Of a stretch of DNA of 45,834 nt, positions 1 through 7,639 are shown in pieces. How positions within the stretch are numbered: position 1 is the stretch's first letter; every line of letters begins with the position of its first letter. The DNA comes from Candidatus Saccharibacteria bacterium UBA4727. GTDB taxonomy: Bacteria; Patescibacteriota; Saccharimonadia; Saccharimonadales; Saccharimonadaceae. Both the position numbers and the translations under genes were made by a program. A model generated the notes under the pieces. It searched no databases and had not been told where the DNA came from. It saw only the letters and a list, made by a program, of their open reading frames with translations. The stretch spans positions 1,160-46,993 of the forward strand of contig DHJF01000040.1 in assembly GCA_002404195.1 (NCBI GenBank), written 5' to 3'.

Positions 1-15
1 GTGAGGTTCTTATCT

Positions 16-91
16 TGGTGCGGGTGAAGAGACTCTAACTCTCGACCTCTTCCTTGGCAAGGAAGCGCTCTAACAACTGAGCTACACCCGC
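16..91 (-). tRNA. tRNA-Gly (anticodon GCC), CCA encoded
   Basis: A 76-base cloverleaf folds fully on the minus strand: acceptor GCGGGTG/CACCCGC, anticodon loop TTGCCAA (GCC), discriminator A and encoded CCA. The odd part is the elbow. The D-loop reads AGTTGTTA, giving T at position 19 (+73), and the T-loop reads TTAGAGT, giving A at position 56 (+36). The almost universal G19-C56 tertiary pair is thus replaced by U19-A56, with G18 and T55 kept. A strong promoter lies just upstream. It is the only Gly tRNA in the window. Confidence 0.95.
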
Positions 92-103
92 ATAACCCTT
101 TCG

Positions 104-132
104 ATTATACGAGGTAGTCACGAGTTTTTCAA
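104..132 (-). promoter_or_regulatory. Promoter of tRNA-Gly
   Basis: On the minus strand a -35 TTGAAA (+127-132) and a perfect -10 TATAAT (+104-109) are separated by exactly 17 bases. The -10 ends 12 bases before the mature tRNA 5' end. This is a textbook sigma-70-type promoter and shows the organism's consensus. Confidence 0.8.
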
Positions 133-154
133 GTCCTTTTTGCGCAGTCCCCGG

Positions 155-516
155 TTACGCGATACCGAATGCTCCGATAATGAGTGCCGTGACTACGAGT
201 GTGACAAGTTGGTTGCCGATATTGATAAGCATCGCTTTTTTACGGCGCTGTTCGACTAGGCTACCTGATAGGATTGCTGGCGTGTTAATACCAAGCCATA
301 GCCAGAATACCATCGACAATGCGTCTTGCATAAAGCCGTTGCCACAAACGTGACGCCCATGACCTATGGTAGATCTTTTGTACCTTTTTGCTTATCAAGC
401 TTGACTGTTTTTTCCCAAGCATTTTTGAATAGGAGTGGCGAATACCAAATAGCACCCACGATCATTGCACTTACTGCTGCCAAAATAACCGCCCAATAGT
501 TTATAGCGACGTTCAT
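155..516 (-). pseudogene. Broken DUF1761 family membrane protein
   Basis: The first 50 codons (start +516, after a GGGGGA ribosome site) give a typical DUF1761 N-terminus: one membrane segment followed by GAIWYSPLLF and a lysine-rich loop. The frame then hits an in-frame TAG at 364-366. After it, MGVTFVATAL continues in the same frame. The rest of the family, ending with the membrane segment VFWLWLGINTPAIL and the EQRRKKAMLINIGNQLVTL region, lies in another frame down to a TAA at 155-157. So there is one nonsense codon and at least one frame change, with a deletion in the middle near 335. The two halves clearly belong to one gene. Function of the family is unknown. Confidence 0.75.
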
Positions 517-561
517 GTTCTGTCCCCCGTTTAGATGGTACTTATATAGTACGCTATAAGT

Positions 562-605
562 ACCAAGAAAATACCCCCATCTTTCGATGAGGGTATTTTC
601 TTGGT
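562..605 (-). terminator. Terminator of tRNA-Phe overlapping its CCA end
   Basis: A perfect 15-bp inverted repeat (ACCAAGAAAATACCC at 562-576 against 591-605) surrounds an inner CATC/GATG stem. On the minus strand it follows tRNA-Phe and carries a T-rich 3' arm. Its outer arm includes the discriminator and CCA of the tRNA (602-605), so hairpin and tRNA 3' end compete for the same bases. Confidence 0.7.
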
Positions 606-677
606 GGCTCCTCCCAGACTCGAACTGGGGACACACGGAGCTTCAATCCGATGCTCTACCAACTGAGCTAAAGAGCC
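602..677 (-). tRNA. tRNA-Phe (anticodon GAA), CCA encoded
   Basis: A complete 76-base cloverleaf: acceptor GGCTCTT/AGGAGCC, D-loop with standard GG, anticodon loop TTGAAGC (GAA), T-loop TTCGAGT, discriminator A and encoded CCA. The 3' end sits inside the outer arm of the following terminator hairpin. Confidence 0.95.
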
Positions 678-737
678 ACACATTATTGCACATGCAACTC
701 CACCCATTTTACTAGAGAACCACCGGAGTAGCAAGCA

Positions 738-1487
738 CTACTTCTGCAGAAGGCGCGAGACAGTATCGGTTAAATCTGCCGGCAGTACAAAAACAGTCTT
801 TTGGCTTGGTTCGACCGCAATCTTTTCAAGCGTCTGCAAAGTACGAATACTAATACCGCCAGGAACCTTCGTCAGCGTTGCGGCGGCATCGGCCACAGCA
901 GCGGCGGCAGCTTTTTCACCCTCGGCTGTAATAATAACCGCACGACGCTCACGCTCAGCCTCAGCCTGTTTCGCCATGGCGCGTTTCATGTCTTGTGGTA
1001 ATTCAATGTTTTGAATCTTAACACTCTCAACGTCAATTCCCCATTTTTCAGTCTGCACATCAACGATTTCCATAATTTGCTGACTCACTTCGTCACGCTT
1101 ACCAAGCAGTGAGTCTAGCTCGACGTTACCCGTCACATCACGAAGTGCGGCCTGAGCGAACTGGCTACTGGCATAAATGTAGTTCGTTACCTCAAGGACT
1201 GCTTTTTCGGCATCGGCCACGCGAAAATACACCACCGCGTCAACGTTCACCGTTACGTTATCTTTGGTGATAACTTCTTGCTTTGGAATATCAATCGTAT
1301 TTGTGCGCACATCAACTTTAATCATCCGTTGAAAAATCGGAACAATAATCTGTATGCCAGGGCTGCGTATCCCTGTAAAACGCCCGAGTGTCAGCACGAC
1401 ACCGCGTTCATATTGATTCACAATCTTGATGCCACTTAGAATAAACATCACAATTACAACAATGATAAATATCGTAAATCCGCCCAT
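738..1487 (-). CDS. Slipin / stomatin-like SPFH (band 7) protein
   Basis: A 249-residue membrane scaffold protein. One N-terminal membrane segment (about residues 4-20) is followed by the SPFH/band 7 core, recognisable by NQYERGVVLTLGR, SPGIQIIVPIFQ and VNVDAVVYFRV. A charged alanine-rich helix (AMAKQAEAERERRAVIITAEGE, about residues 168-190) then drives oligomerisation in this family. Slipins form membrane microdomains and are usually paired with an NfeD protein, which is not seen here. The start at 1487 is supported by GAGGAGGG six bases upstream, with a TGTTACAAT extended -10 further up (1513-1518). The gene is alone on its strand between tRNA-Phe and a winged-helix gene. Family call is firm; the cellular role is inferred. 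Confidence 0.9.
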   Translation of the reverse strand: MGGFTIFIIVVIVMFILSGIKIVNQYERGVVLTLGRFTGIRSPGIQIIVPIFQRMIKVDVRTNTIDIPKQEVITKDNVTVNVDAVVYFRVADAEKAVLEVTNYIYASSQFAQAALRDVTGNVELDSLLGKRDEVSQQIMEIVDVQTEKWGIDVESVKIQNIELPQDMKRAMAKQAEAERERRAVIITAEGEKAAAAAVADAAATLTKVPGGISIRTLQTLEKIAVEPSQKTVFVLPADLTDTVSRLLQK

Positions 1488-1526
1488 ATATCCCTCCTCT
1501 TTTCTTAATGTTATTGTAACATGAAA

Positions 1527-2177
1527 TTAAAACCGCCAGGTAGCTTCGAAGGGTTCATGCTGAGTCTGCAAATAAGCTGTCATACCGTAGACACCATCAA
1601 TCACATCTTCCGTTTGGCTATCACCAAAAAATGCTTCGCCGTTACGACCAATAAAAGGTAGCGTTAAGTTGTGACAATCAACTCGATATACCAGCGCGTG
1701 CATATGACTGACTAATTCGTCACCGTGCATAATCTTTACAAATAACGATGTCACATACGTCACTGGCCGCTCACCGCCTAACTTGTCGACAAGTGCCGTG
1801 CGAACGCCATCGCTCAGGGCCACGCCATGCGCCATCCTATCGTATGGGGGCGTTACCTTTCCTAAGTACGGCTGCCGACTCCACCGAAATAAAAGTAATT
1901 TTCCATCACGCTCACCGTACAACATGATGACTGTTTTGATATTTTCTGTCGGCCGCAATGTTGCCGTACTGAATGTACCAGCCAGCTTCAATCCTTTCGT
2001 CGTTAACACATACACCCCGCGCTGTGATTTAGTAATATACTTTCCCGTCACTAAGCCGTCTAAATGGTATGAAAATAAATTCGCTGGCACATCAGCCGGA
2101 GACATATCTTTCACTCTCGCCGTTTCACCACGCAGTAACACCATCAGCGCATAACGCTGTATCCAACTCATCTCCAT
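1527..2177 (-). CDS. Winged-helix protein with degenerate NUDIX-like domain
   Basis: 216 residues. The N-terminal third looks like a winged helix (FSYHLDGLVTGKYI, then a wing around RGVYVLTTKGLKLAG). The C-terminal two thirds resemble a NUDIX fold, with a strand KTVIMLYGERDGKLLLFRWSR and a helix GVALSDGVRTALVDKLG where the NUDIX box would be. The catalytic REUXEE residues are not present, so hydrolase activity is doubtful. A sensor or regulator that binds a nucleotide-like ligand is one reading. The start is preceded by TGCTACAAT (-10 at 2187-2192), ending 9 bases before the ATG, with no Shine-Dalgarno, suggesting a near-leaderless transcript. A second ATG lies two codons in. The NUDIX assignment rests on general layout only. 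Confidence 0.5.
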   Translation of the reverse strand: MEMSWIQRYALMVLLRGETARVKDMSPADVPANLFSYHLDGLVTGKYITKSQRGVYVLTTKGLKLAGTFSTATLRPTENIKTVIMLYGERDGKLLLFRWSRQPYLGKVTPPYDRMAHGVALSDGVRTALVDKLGGERPVTYVTSLFVKIMHGDELVSHMHALVYRVDCHNLTLPFIGRNGEAFFGDSQTEDVIDGVYGMTAYLQTQHEPFEATWRF

Positions 2178-2268
2178 AATGAGCCTATTGTAGCAAGGTA
2201 TTCAAAATTATTTGCTATTACGAATGAAGTTTGTTGGGTACCATAGCCTACATAAAGGAGAATACTGT

Positions 2269-2922
2269 ATGATCGAAAAAATACACCCGACACACCTGCT
2301 CAATAATGAGCGCCTGCGCGTTATTGACGAGAAGCGCGCTGCCATTGCTCAGCAGCTAGCAATTCTGACCACCGAGCTATGTGTCATACATAATAGCGAA
2401 ACAGACACGACTCCGCCTATCCGTATGCGTGTCCGCTCTAGTGAGGAGCGAATGGAATATGACAAATACACCTACGGATGGGAGAATATACGTCCACCCG
2501 TAACATTTGATGTCACAGCCAATGACCTTGAGCTGATATATCTCGCCGTACTCGCCAACCAGCCAACAACAATTGCCGGATACCATAAAACATATACTGC
2601 AGTTGGTAATTCACCCCAAGAGAACCTGAACAAGGATTACAAGTTTGCAATTACCCCTCTCTCTGTCAACGCTAGCGATACGTGGATAAAGACCCCCGAC
2701 ATACTATTGCAAGAATTTGAGCTTGTAAGACAGTCCAGCGCCCAAACACTAGAGACGCTCTATTCAAACATAGATCGTCATAATCCCTATAAAGACATAC
2801 CAATAAAAATCGACAAGAACCAGTTATATGATGTGTTGTTGCGCGCTGAGATTATGCGCCACTGCCAAGAACAGGACCCGAACTTTCACGTAGAGACTGT
2901 CGGGAAGTCTAATCATGGCTAA
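2269..2922 (+). CDS. Hypothetical protein
   Basis: 217 residues, not recognised. The start ATG is chosen over upstream codons because AAAGGAG (2254-2260) sits eight bases before it. The protein is hydrophilic with no membrane segment or signal peptide. The N-terminal 40 residues form a likely helix (NNERLRVIDEKRAAIAQQL), followed by a tyrosine-rich stretch (YDKYTYGWENIRPP) and a mixed C-terminal half. It stands alone, head-on with the pilin at 2952-3419. Codon use matches neighbours, so it is probably a real lineage-specific gene. No function is proposed. Confidence 0.75.
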   Translation: MIEKIHPTHLLNNERLRVIDEKRAAIAQQLAILTTELCVIHNSETDTTPPIRMRVRSSEERMEYDKYTYGWENIRPPVTFDVTANDLELIYLAVLANQPTTIAGYHKTYTAVGNSPQENLNKDYKFAITPLSVNASDTWIKTPDILLQEFELVRQSSAQTLETLYSNIDRHNPYKDIPIKIDKNQLYDVLLRAEIMRHCQEQDPNFHVETVGKSNHG

Positions 2923-2951
2923 GCTCAGCCGAAAATGTCATCACTGCGCGC

Positions 2952-3419
2952 TTATGAGCAGTTATAGAACTCAATCCTCGGTGTAATAAGACCCGAGTGC
3001 GTGGCTGCGTTGGCAACGGTTAAGCTATCGAGAATGCAAGGATTGGCGACCTGCTCACCTTCATTCTCATCAATCACATACATATTGCCCCAGGGGTCAT
3101 TCGCCTTCAGTGCTGATAGGTTTACACCCGCCGCTGTACCGATCCGATCGATAGCTTGATTGTAGGCCGCTTGCGTACCAGCACAGCGCGTGCATCCGCT
3201 GCCGGTTACCCCCATTAATGTCGTATTAGAGTTGAGACGGGCCACATATATTGCTTTTATCAGTGTAGTCAGGTCGGTATTTGCCCTCTGCACCCGCGAT
3301 CGTTCTTGTACACCATTGTAAGCGACAATAACAATTGCCGCCAAGATAGCAATGACCACGATGACGATGAGGAGTTCGACGATAGTGAAGCCATGGCTGC
3401 GCTTTTTGTTCTTTACCAT
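2952..3419 (-). CDS. Type IV pilin-like protein
   Basis: 155 residues. A short basic leader (MVKNKKRSHG) ends at the prepilin peptidase site G|FTIVE. The hydrophobic helix LLIVIVVIAILAAIVIVAY follows, with glutamate at mature position 5. The globular part carries four cysteines, two as a CTRC motif near residue 80, which could form disulfides outside the cell. The start at 3419 is chosen because the leader then has normal length; the open frame extends 38 codons further upstream through a TGCTATACT promoter (-10 at 3430-3435), so those codons are not translated. The -10 ends 10 bases before the ATG and there is no Shine-Dalgarno. No assembly ATPase or platform gene is nearby. Confidence 0.85.
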   Translation of the reverse strand: MVKNKKRSHGFTIVELLIVIVVIAILAAIVIVAYNGVQERSRVQRANTDLTTLIKAIYVARLNSNTTLMGVTGSGCTRCAGTQAAYNQAIDRIGTAAGVNLSALKANDPWGNMYVIDENEGEQVANPCILDSLTVANAATHSGLITPRIEFYNCS

Positions 3420-3478
3420 AAGTACTATCAGTATAGCATCCAAATCGGGCACAAGAAAATAATTCACCCAGAAACGCG

Positions 3479-3484
3479 TATAAT
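3479..3484 (+). promoter_or_regulatory. -10 box of rarA, leaderless type
   Basis: A perfect TATAAT ends exactly six bases before the rarA ATG (3491), so transcription should begin at or next to the start codon. No ribosome-binding site fits in between. It is back to back with the pilin promoter at 3430-3435. Confidence 0.6.
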
Positions 3485-3490
3485 AAGAGT

Positions 3491-4666
3491 ATGCACCGAA
3501 TCCCTTTAGCTGAACGTATGCGGCCCACGACACTCAATGAAGTGATTGGACAAACTCACCTACTTGATGATGGTGAGATTTTACGCCAGATCGTTAAAAA
3601 AGGTGAGCCCGTTAGCCTTATTTTGTGGGGACCACCCGGTAGCGGTAAAACGACGCTCGCCCGTATTATTGCAAATGAAGTCAAGGCCGAGTTTATTGAA
3701 CTATCAGCCGTCACAAGCGGTAAAAAAGACGTCGAAAAAGTCGTCGAACATGCTCGCCAAAACTGGAATTTGCAACTACGCACTATTTTATTTGTCGACG
3801 AAATCCACCGTTTTAACAAAGCCCAACAAGATGCGTTCTTGCCTCATGTCGAATCGGGCCTTATTACCCTCATTGGCGCAACAACCGAAAATCCTAGCTT
3901 TGAAATTATCACCCCACTTCTTTCGCGTAGCCGCGTGCTTGTCCTGCAACCGCTTTCAAAAGACGAGGTTATCGCCATTTTAAAACATGCCTTAAAACAA
4001 GAAAAGAAAACAAAATTCGTTACCCCAAAAGCGCTCGACTACCTAGCTGAATTATCCGGCGGTGACGCTCGTGTCGCGCTTGGCAACCTTGAACTGTCGC
4101 TCAGTATGAACGAGCATAAAGTCACACCAGAAATCGTTAAGATTGCCGCTCAAAAACGCGTGCCGGGCTATGACAAAAAAGGTGACATGCACTACAACGT
4201 TATATCGGCTTTCATTAAAAGTATGCGCGGTAGCAACGTCGATGCAACACTGTACTATCTCGCTCGCATGATTGACGCCGGCGAAGATCCAAAGTTCATC
4301 GCTCGGCGCATGGTAATATTTGCGAGCGAAGATATTGGCCTAGCCGGCAACGGTGCACTTGGCCTTGCTTTGAATGCTTTTCAGGCAGTGGAACGCGTCG
4401 GTATGCCCGAGAGTGGCTACATCCTCTTTCACGTTGCCACAGCTCTAGCAAAATCTGAAAAATCACGCCAAACCACTGATGCCATGCACCGCGCTCAGGC
4501 GCTAGCCCGACGATATCAAGATGCGCCAGTCCCGCTTCACCTGCGCAATGCTCCGACTAAACTTATGGAAGATCTTGGCTACGCCAAAGATTATAAATGG
4601 GAAGCTGACTTTAAACACGGCAAAGGTTTTTTGCCAGATGAACTGAAAGACGAAAAGATTTTTTAG
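3491..4666 (+). CDS. rarA: RarA/MgsA family AAA+ ATPase (replication-associated)
   Basis: 391 residues, close to the family norm. RarA acts at stalled replication forks and interacts with SSB and the replisome. Visible motifs: Walker A GPPGSGKT (47-54), Walker B and extension FVDEIHRFNKAQQDAFLP (101-118), sensor 1 GATTENPSF (129-137), arginine finger region LLSRSRV (143-149), and the C-terminal MgsA-type tetramerisation domain (RRMVIFASEDIGLAG, then PLHLRNAPTKLMEDLGYAKDY). Note DEIH rather than DExD at Walker B, normal for this family. It is monocistronic with its -10 box only six bases upstream. The identification is secure from the complete motif set. Confidence 0.95.
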   Translation: MHRIPLAERMRPTTLNEVIGQTHLLDDGEILRQIVKKGEPVSLILWGPPGSGKTTLARIIANEVKAEFIELSAVTSGKKDVEKVVEHARQNWNLQLRTILFVDEIHRFNKAQQDAFLPHVESGLITLIGATTENPSFEIITPLLSRSRVLVLQPLSKDEVIAILKHALKQEKKTKFVTPKALDYLAELSGGDARVALGNLELSLSMNEHKVTPEIVKIAAQKRVPGYDKKGDMHYNVISAFIKSMRGSNVDATLYYLARMIDAGEDPKFIARRMVIFASEDIGLAGNGALGLALNAFQAVERVGMPESGYILFHVATALAKSEKSRQTTDAMHRAQALARRYQDAPVPLHLRNAPTKLMEDLGYAKDYKWEADFKHGKGFLPDELKDEKIF

Positions 4667-4790
4667 TAACCTTTCCGGCATGCTACTTTCCTGCCTACGT
4701 TTATCTGAGCATGGCGCGTTGCACCATGAAATACAACGACGCTAAATAAGCTCATCTTCTCACAAGTTCCGCCTGATAAGCTAAAGGATT

Positions 4791-5984
4791 CTAACGTTCC
4801 TTGGAACGTGCGATTGCTTCTTGATAGCGTTCAATATACGCCAGTGCCATCGCGTCGGAAGAAAACTTCTCGATTACCGTTTGGCGACAAACAGCAGGAT
4901 CAATCTCGTCAACCCGGCCCATATATTCTTCAAATTCCTCCTCGTTATTCGCCAAAAATCCATTCACGCCGTGGATGATAATTTCGGGCATCGCCCCATG
5001 GTTCATTGCAATGACAGGCGTCCCACTGGCGAGCGCCTCAATCACCGCCATGCCAAACGGCTCTTCCCAGTCAATCGGAAATAATAACGCTTTCGCCTCC
5101 GAGATAAATTGTAGTTTTTTACTGCCCTTCAGATTACCTGAATACGTAATCCTTGGATAGCGCAGCACATACGGCAAAATCTTGTCGCTATAGTAGGAAA
5201 ATTCATCAAAACTACGAAAATGACTCATTGGATTTGCGAGCTCCAAAAGAAGCTTACGGTTCGACTCGATACCAGCCACCGTTCCCGCCATGCGAAGCCG
5301 TGATTTTGTTTTTGCTGCGAGTTTCACGGCAATATGCTGGCCTTTATCGTGTGAAAAACGCGCCAACGTAATGAAATAGTTCTTCTTGATCGGCGAAAAA
5401 TGAAAATGATTCACATCAATCGCATTGTACACTGTTGGTAAAATATATTTACCTAAGGCCGCGGGTGCAGCCCTCATCAATGCATCCGAAATACCAACGA
5501 GATAACTGCGCTCCATATGCTTTGCAAGCTGCTCCCAATAGGGGTAATTATCGGGCAGATCCTGCGCCAACATATGCTCCGTCGTAAATGGTGGTCCATG
5601 ATGCGTATGTACCGCAGGAGGTAATGCTGGATCGGCCGTCGCCCATGCTAGTAGCTGCATACCCAAGTAGCCAGTGTGGTCGTGGATAATATCAAAGTTG
5701 CCATCCTTCTTGATTTTGGTCAACGCAAACTGTAGGTGCGCGCAGATAATCGGCAGCGACTCATACCATGGCTTGTGAATGTGATTGAATTGTTCGGTTT
5801 TATACAGCGAGTGAGTCTTCACACCTTTGGTAATATGGGACCCATTACCAAAAACCTCAACCTCTACACCAAGTTTTAGTAGTCCCTCGATAAGTCCGTC
5901 GAGAACAAGTTCAACACCACCGTAACCCCTAATAGGTAATGCAAGCCATGGCGGTGCAATAATGGCGACGCGTAATTTAGACAT
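4791..5984 (-). CDS. GT4 family glycosyltransferase
   Basis: 397 residues with the two Rossmann lobes of a GT-B enzyme. The N-terminal lobe has IIAPPWLALPIRGYGGVE, the glycine-rich acceptor-side loop. The C-terminal lobe has NYFITLARFSHDKGQH and the nucleotide-sugar motif DWEEPFGMAVIEALASGTPV with the two spaced glutamates, then PEIIIHGVNGFL. Such enzymes transfer a sugar from a nucleotide donor to a glycolipid, glucan or surface glycan; the substrate cannot be read from sequence. The start at 5984 is set by AAAGGAGG four bases upstream. The gene is divergent from the debranching-type glycosidase at 6074, with an AT-rich shared control region. It may belong to storage-glucan or envelope-glycan metabolism; context suits either. 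Confidence 0.9.
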   Translation of the reverse strand: MSKLRVAIIAPPWLALPIRGYGGVELVLDGLIEGLLKLGVEVEVFGNGSHITKGVKTHSLYKTEQFNHIHKPWYESLPIICAHLQFALTKIKKDGNFDIIHDHTGYLGMQLLAWATADPALPPAVHTHHGPPFTTEHMLAQDLPDNYPYWEQLAKHMERSYLVGISDALMRAAPAALGKYILPTVYNAIDVNHFHFSPIKKNYFITLARFSHDKGQHIAVKLAAKTKSRLRMAGTVAGIESNRKLLLELANPMSHFRSFDEFSYYSDKILPYVLRYPRITYSGNLKGSKKLQFISEAKALLFPIDWEEPFGMAVIEALASGTPVIAMNHGAMPEIIIHGVNGFLANNEEEFEEYMGRVDEIDPAVCRQTVIEKFSSDAMALAYIERYQEAIARSKER

Positions 5985-6004
5985 TACATCCTCCTTTCCG
6001 CTTG

Positions 6005-6067
6005 TTATATCGATAATATATTAATATAACATTCCCACTCTTTAGTATAGCAACTTTGCTTTATAAT
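6005..6067. promoter_or_regulatory. Shared GT4/glycosidase promoter region with inverted repeat
   Basis: GTTATAT (6005-6011) and ATATAAC (6025-6031) form an inverted repeat that would overlap the leader or promoter of the leftward GT4 gene. TATAAT at 6062-6067 is the -10 of the rightward glycosidase, ending six bases before its ATG at 6074. The repeat could be an operator coordinating both sugar genes; this is inference from position and AT-rich symmetry only. Confidence 0.4.
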
Positions 6068-6073
6068 AGACAC

Positions 6074-7639
6074 ATGAAGCAAGTCAACGACACTCTAACA
6101 TTGCCAATAGGGTTCAAGTTACTGCCGGGCGAACGACCCTTGGCTGTTATTCCTCATGCACCTCGTGAATTTGATCATACCCCCTCAAGTCTCGAGCAAA
6201 TGAGACGCCTTACCAGGTCACCAGAACCGAGCGTCATTGGAACAAATGGTCCGAGTGTAGCCTCGCTAGCATTTCAAGTTTCAATGAGTACATCTGTCGG
6301 TCTTGATGTATCACCTCTTGATACCCGAAATGACTCGACCGACGGTCCTATACCCGCCCCCGAACATTTACGCCTCTACGAAGTTGTGTTTGGACGCGAC
6401 GCCTTACGCGTCGCCATTGATCTTATTTCTAGCTACCCAAAGCTAGCCCGCACAACTGTTTTGCGCCTTGCCGAGTTACAAGGTATCCAAGCAAATATCG
6501 CACGCGAAGAAGAGCCCGGCAAAATTGTTCATGAAGCGCGCGATGAGACCGACCCAATCGCACAAGACCTCACCAAGCGGCTTGGCTGGGGCTGGCCCTA
6601 CTACGGCTCAGTCGATGCGACACCCGAATTTATTCGCACCCTCACGGCCTACTGCCGGCTGAGTGAAGAAAATTATGCCTTTCTTTCTGAAACCTATATC
6701 GACCGAAATCAAAAAGAGCGCTCAATCGCCTATGCGCTTGATATGGCTGTAGAGTGGATTATTCAAAAACTCGCAAGCAACAATGAAGGCCTCCTCGAAT
6801 ATAAAGCCGCCCTACCTAATGGTATCGAAAATCAAGTCTGGAAAGATTCTTGGGATGCCTATCATCATAGTGACGGTATGCTTGCCAATCACGATAAGGG
6901 TATTGCCTCGATTGAGGTCCAAACAACGACATATGATGCACTTCTTGACGCTGCCCTCCTCTACGAAAGTGTGCTTGATGATTCAGCCAGGGCAGTATCA
7001 TTACGCGCACGCGCAGACCGGCTCAAGACAACCATCCTCGCGACGTTCTGGACCGAAGATAAGGGCGGTTACTTCGTTCTGGGCACTGATAGAGATAGCC
7101 ACGGCAACCTGCGGCAACTCAAAATACGAACTTCGAACATGGGACACGTGCTCAATTCTCGTATCTTAGAGAGTAATGAACCGTCTGTTGTACATATGCG
7201 TAAAGCACTTGTGCAACAGATAACGTCAGCCGATTTGTTAACGAAAAGTGGCATACGCACGCTGGCCAGTGACGAGGTCAGGTTTCGCCCAGGCGCCTAT
7301 CACAACGGCAGTATCTGGCTCTGGGACACGCACCACATCGCCAAAGGACTTCGACGACACGGCTACAATGACATCGCCGACGAGATTGATCGTCGCCTGC
7401 TGAACGTCGTCGCCGTCACGAAGATCTTTCCAGAATACGTCCGAGGTGACGCAAGTGATATTCCGACCATCAATACCACAACTATCACACTGTGGGATGA
7501 AATTAATCAGCGCATCAACCAAATTGAGCAACCGCCACAAGAAGTACAGGCATGGACAGTTGCCGCCATCCTTGCAATCAAAAAGCGCTTAGCTCGTCGA
7601 GGGTTATTACCTGGTCAAAGCCAGAAAGTCGCGGCTTAG
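6074..7639 (+). CDS. Debranching-type glycosidase (amylo-alpha-1,6-glucosidase-like, six-hairpin fold)
   Basis: 521 residues, no signal peptide, so cytosolic. The layout matches bacterial amylo-1,6-glucosidase/MGH1-like enzymes of the (alpha/alpha)6-barrel class: FGRDA (106-110), GWPYYGSVDATPEF (173-186), WKDSWDAYHHSDG (256-268, with the candidate catalytic acid Asp), and a late acidic segment TLWDE. These enzymes remove alpha-1,6 branches or related glucosyl units from glycogen-like glucans. The start at 6074 is preferred to a TTG at 6056 because the latter lies within the -10 box TATAAT (6062-6067). Its end overlaps the convergent trehalase by four bases. Exact substrate is uncertain; a glucosyl hydrolase acting with the neighbouring trehalase is the best guess. 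Confidence 0.75.
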   Translation: MKQVNDTLTLPIGFKLLPGERPLAVIPHAPREFDHTPSSLEQMRRLTRSPEPSVIGTNGPSVASLAFQVSMSTSVGLDVSPLDTRNDSTDGPIPAPEHLRLYEVVFGRDALRVAIDLISSYPKLARTTVLRLAELQGIQANIAREEEPGKIVHEARDETDPIAQDLTKRLGWGWPYYGSVDATPEFIRTLTAYCRLSEENYAFLSETYIDRNQKERSIAYALDMAVEWIIQKLASNNEGLLEYKAALPNGIENQVWKDSWDAYHHSDGMLANHDKGIASIEVQTTTYDALLDAALLYESVLDDSARAVSLRARADRLKTTILATFWTEDKGGYFVLGTDRDSHGNLRQLKIRTSNMGHVLNSRILESNEPSVVHMRKALVQQITSADLLTKSGIRTLASDEVRFRPGAYHNGSIWLWDTHHIAKGLRRHGYNDIADEIDRRLLNVVAVTKIFPEYVRGDASDIPTINTTTITLWDEINQRINQIEQPPQEVQAWTVAAILAIKKRLARRGLLPGQSQKVAA

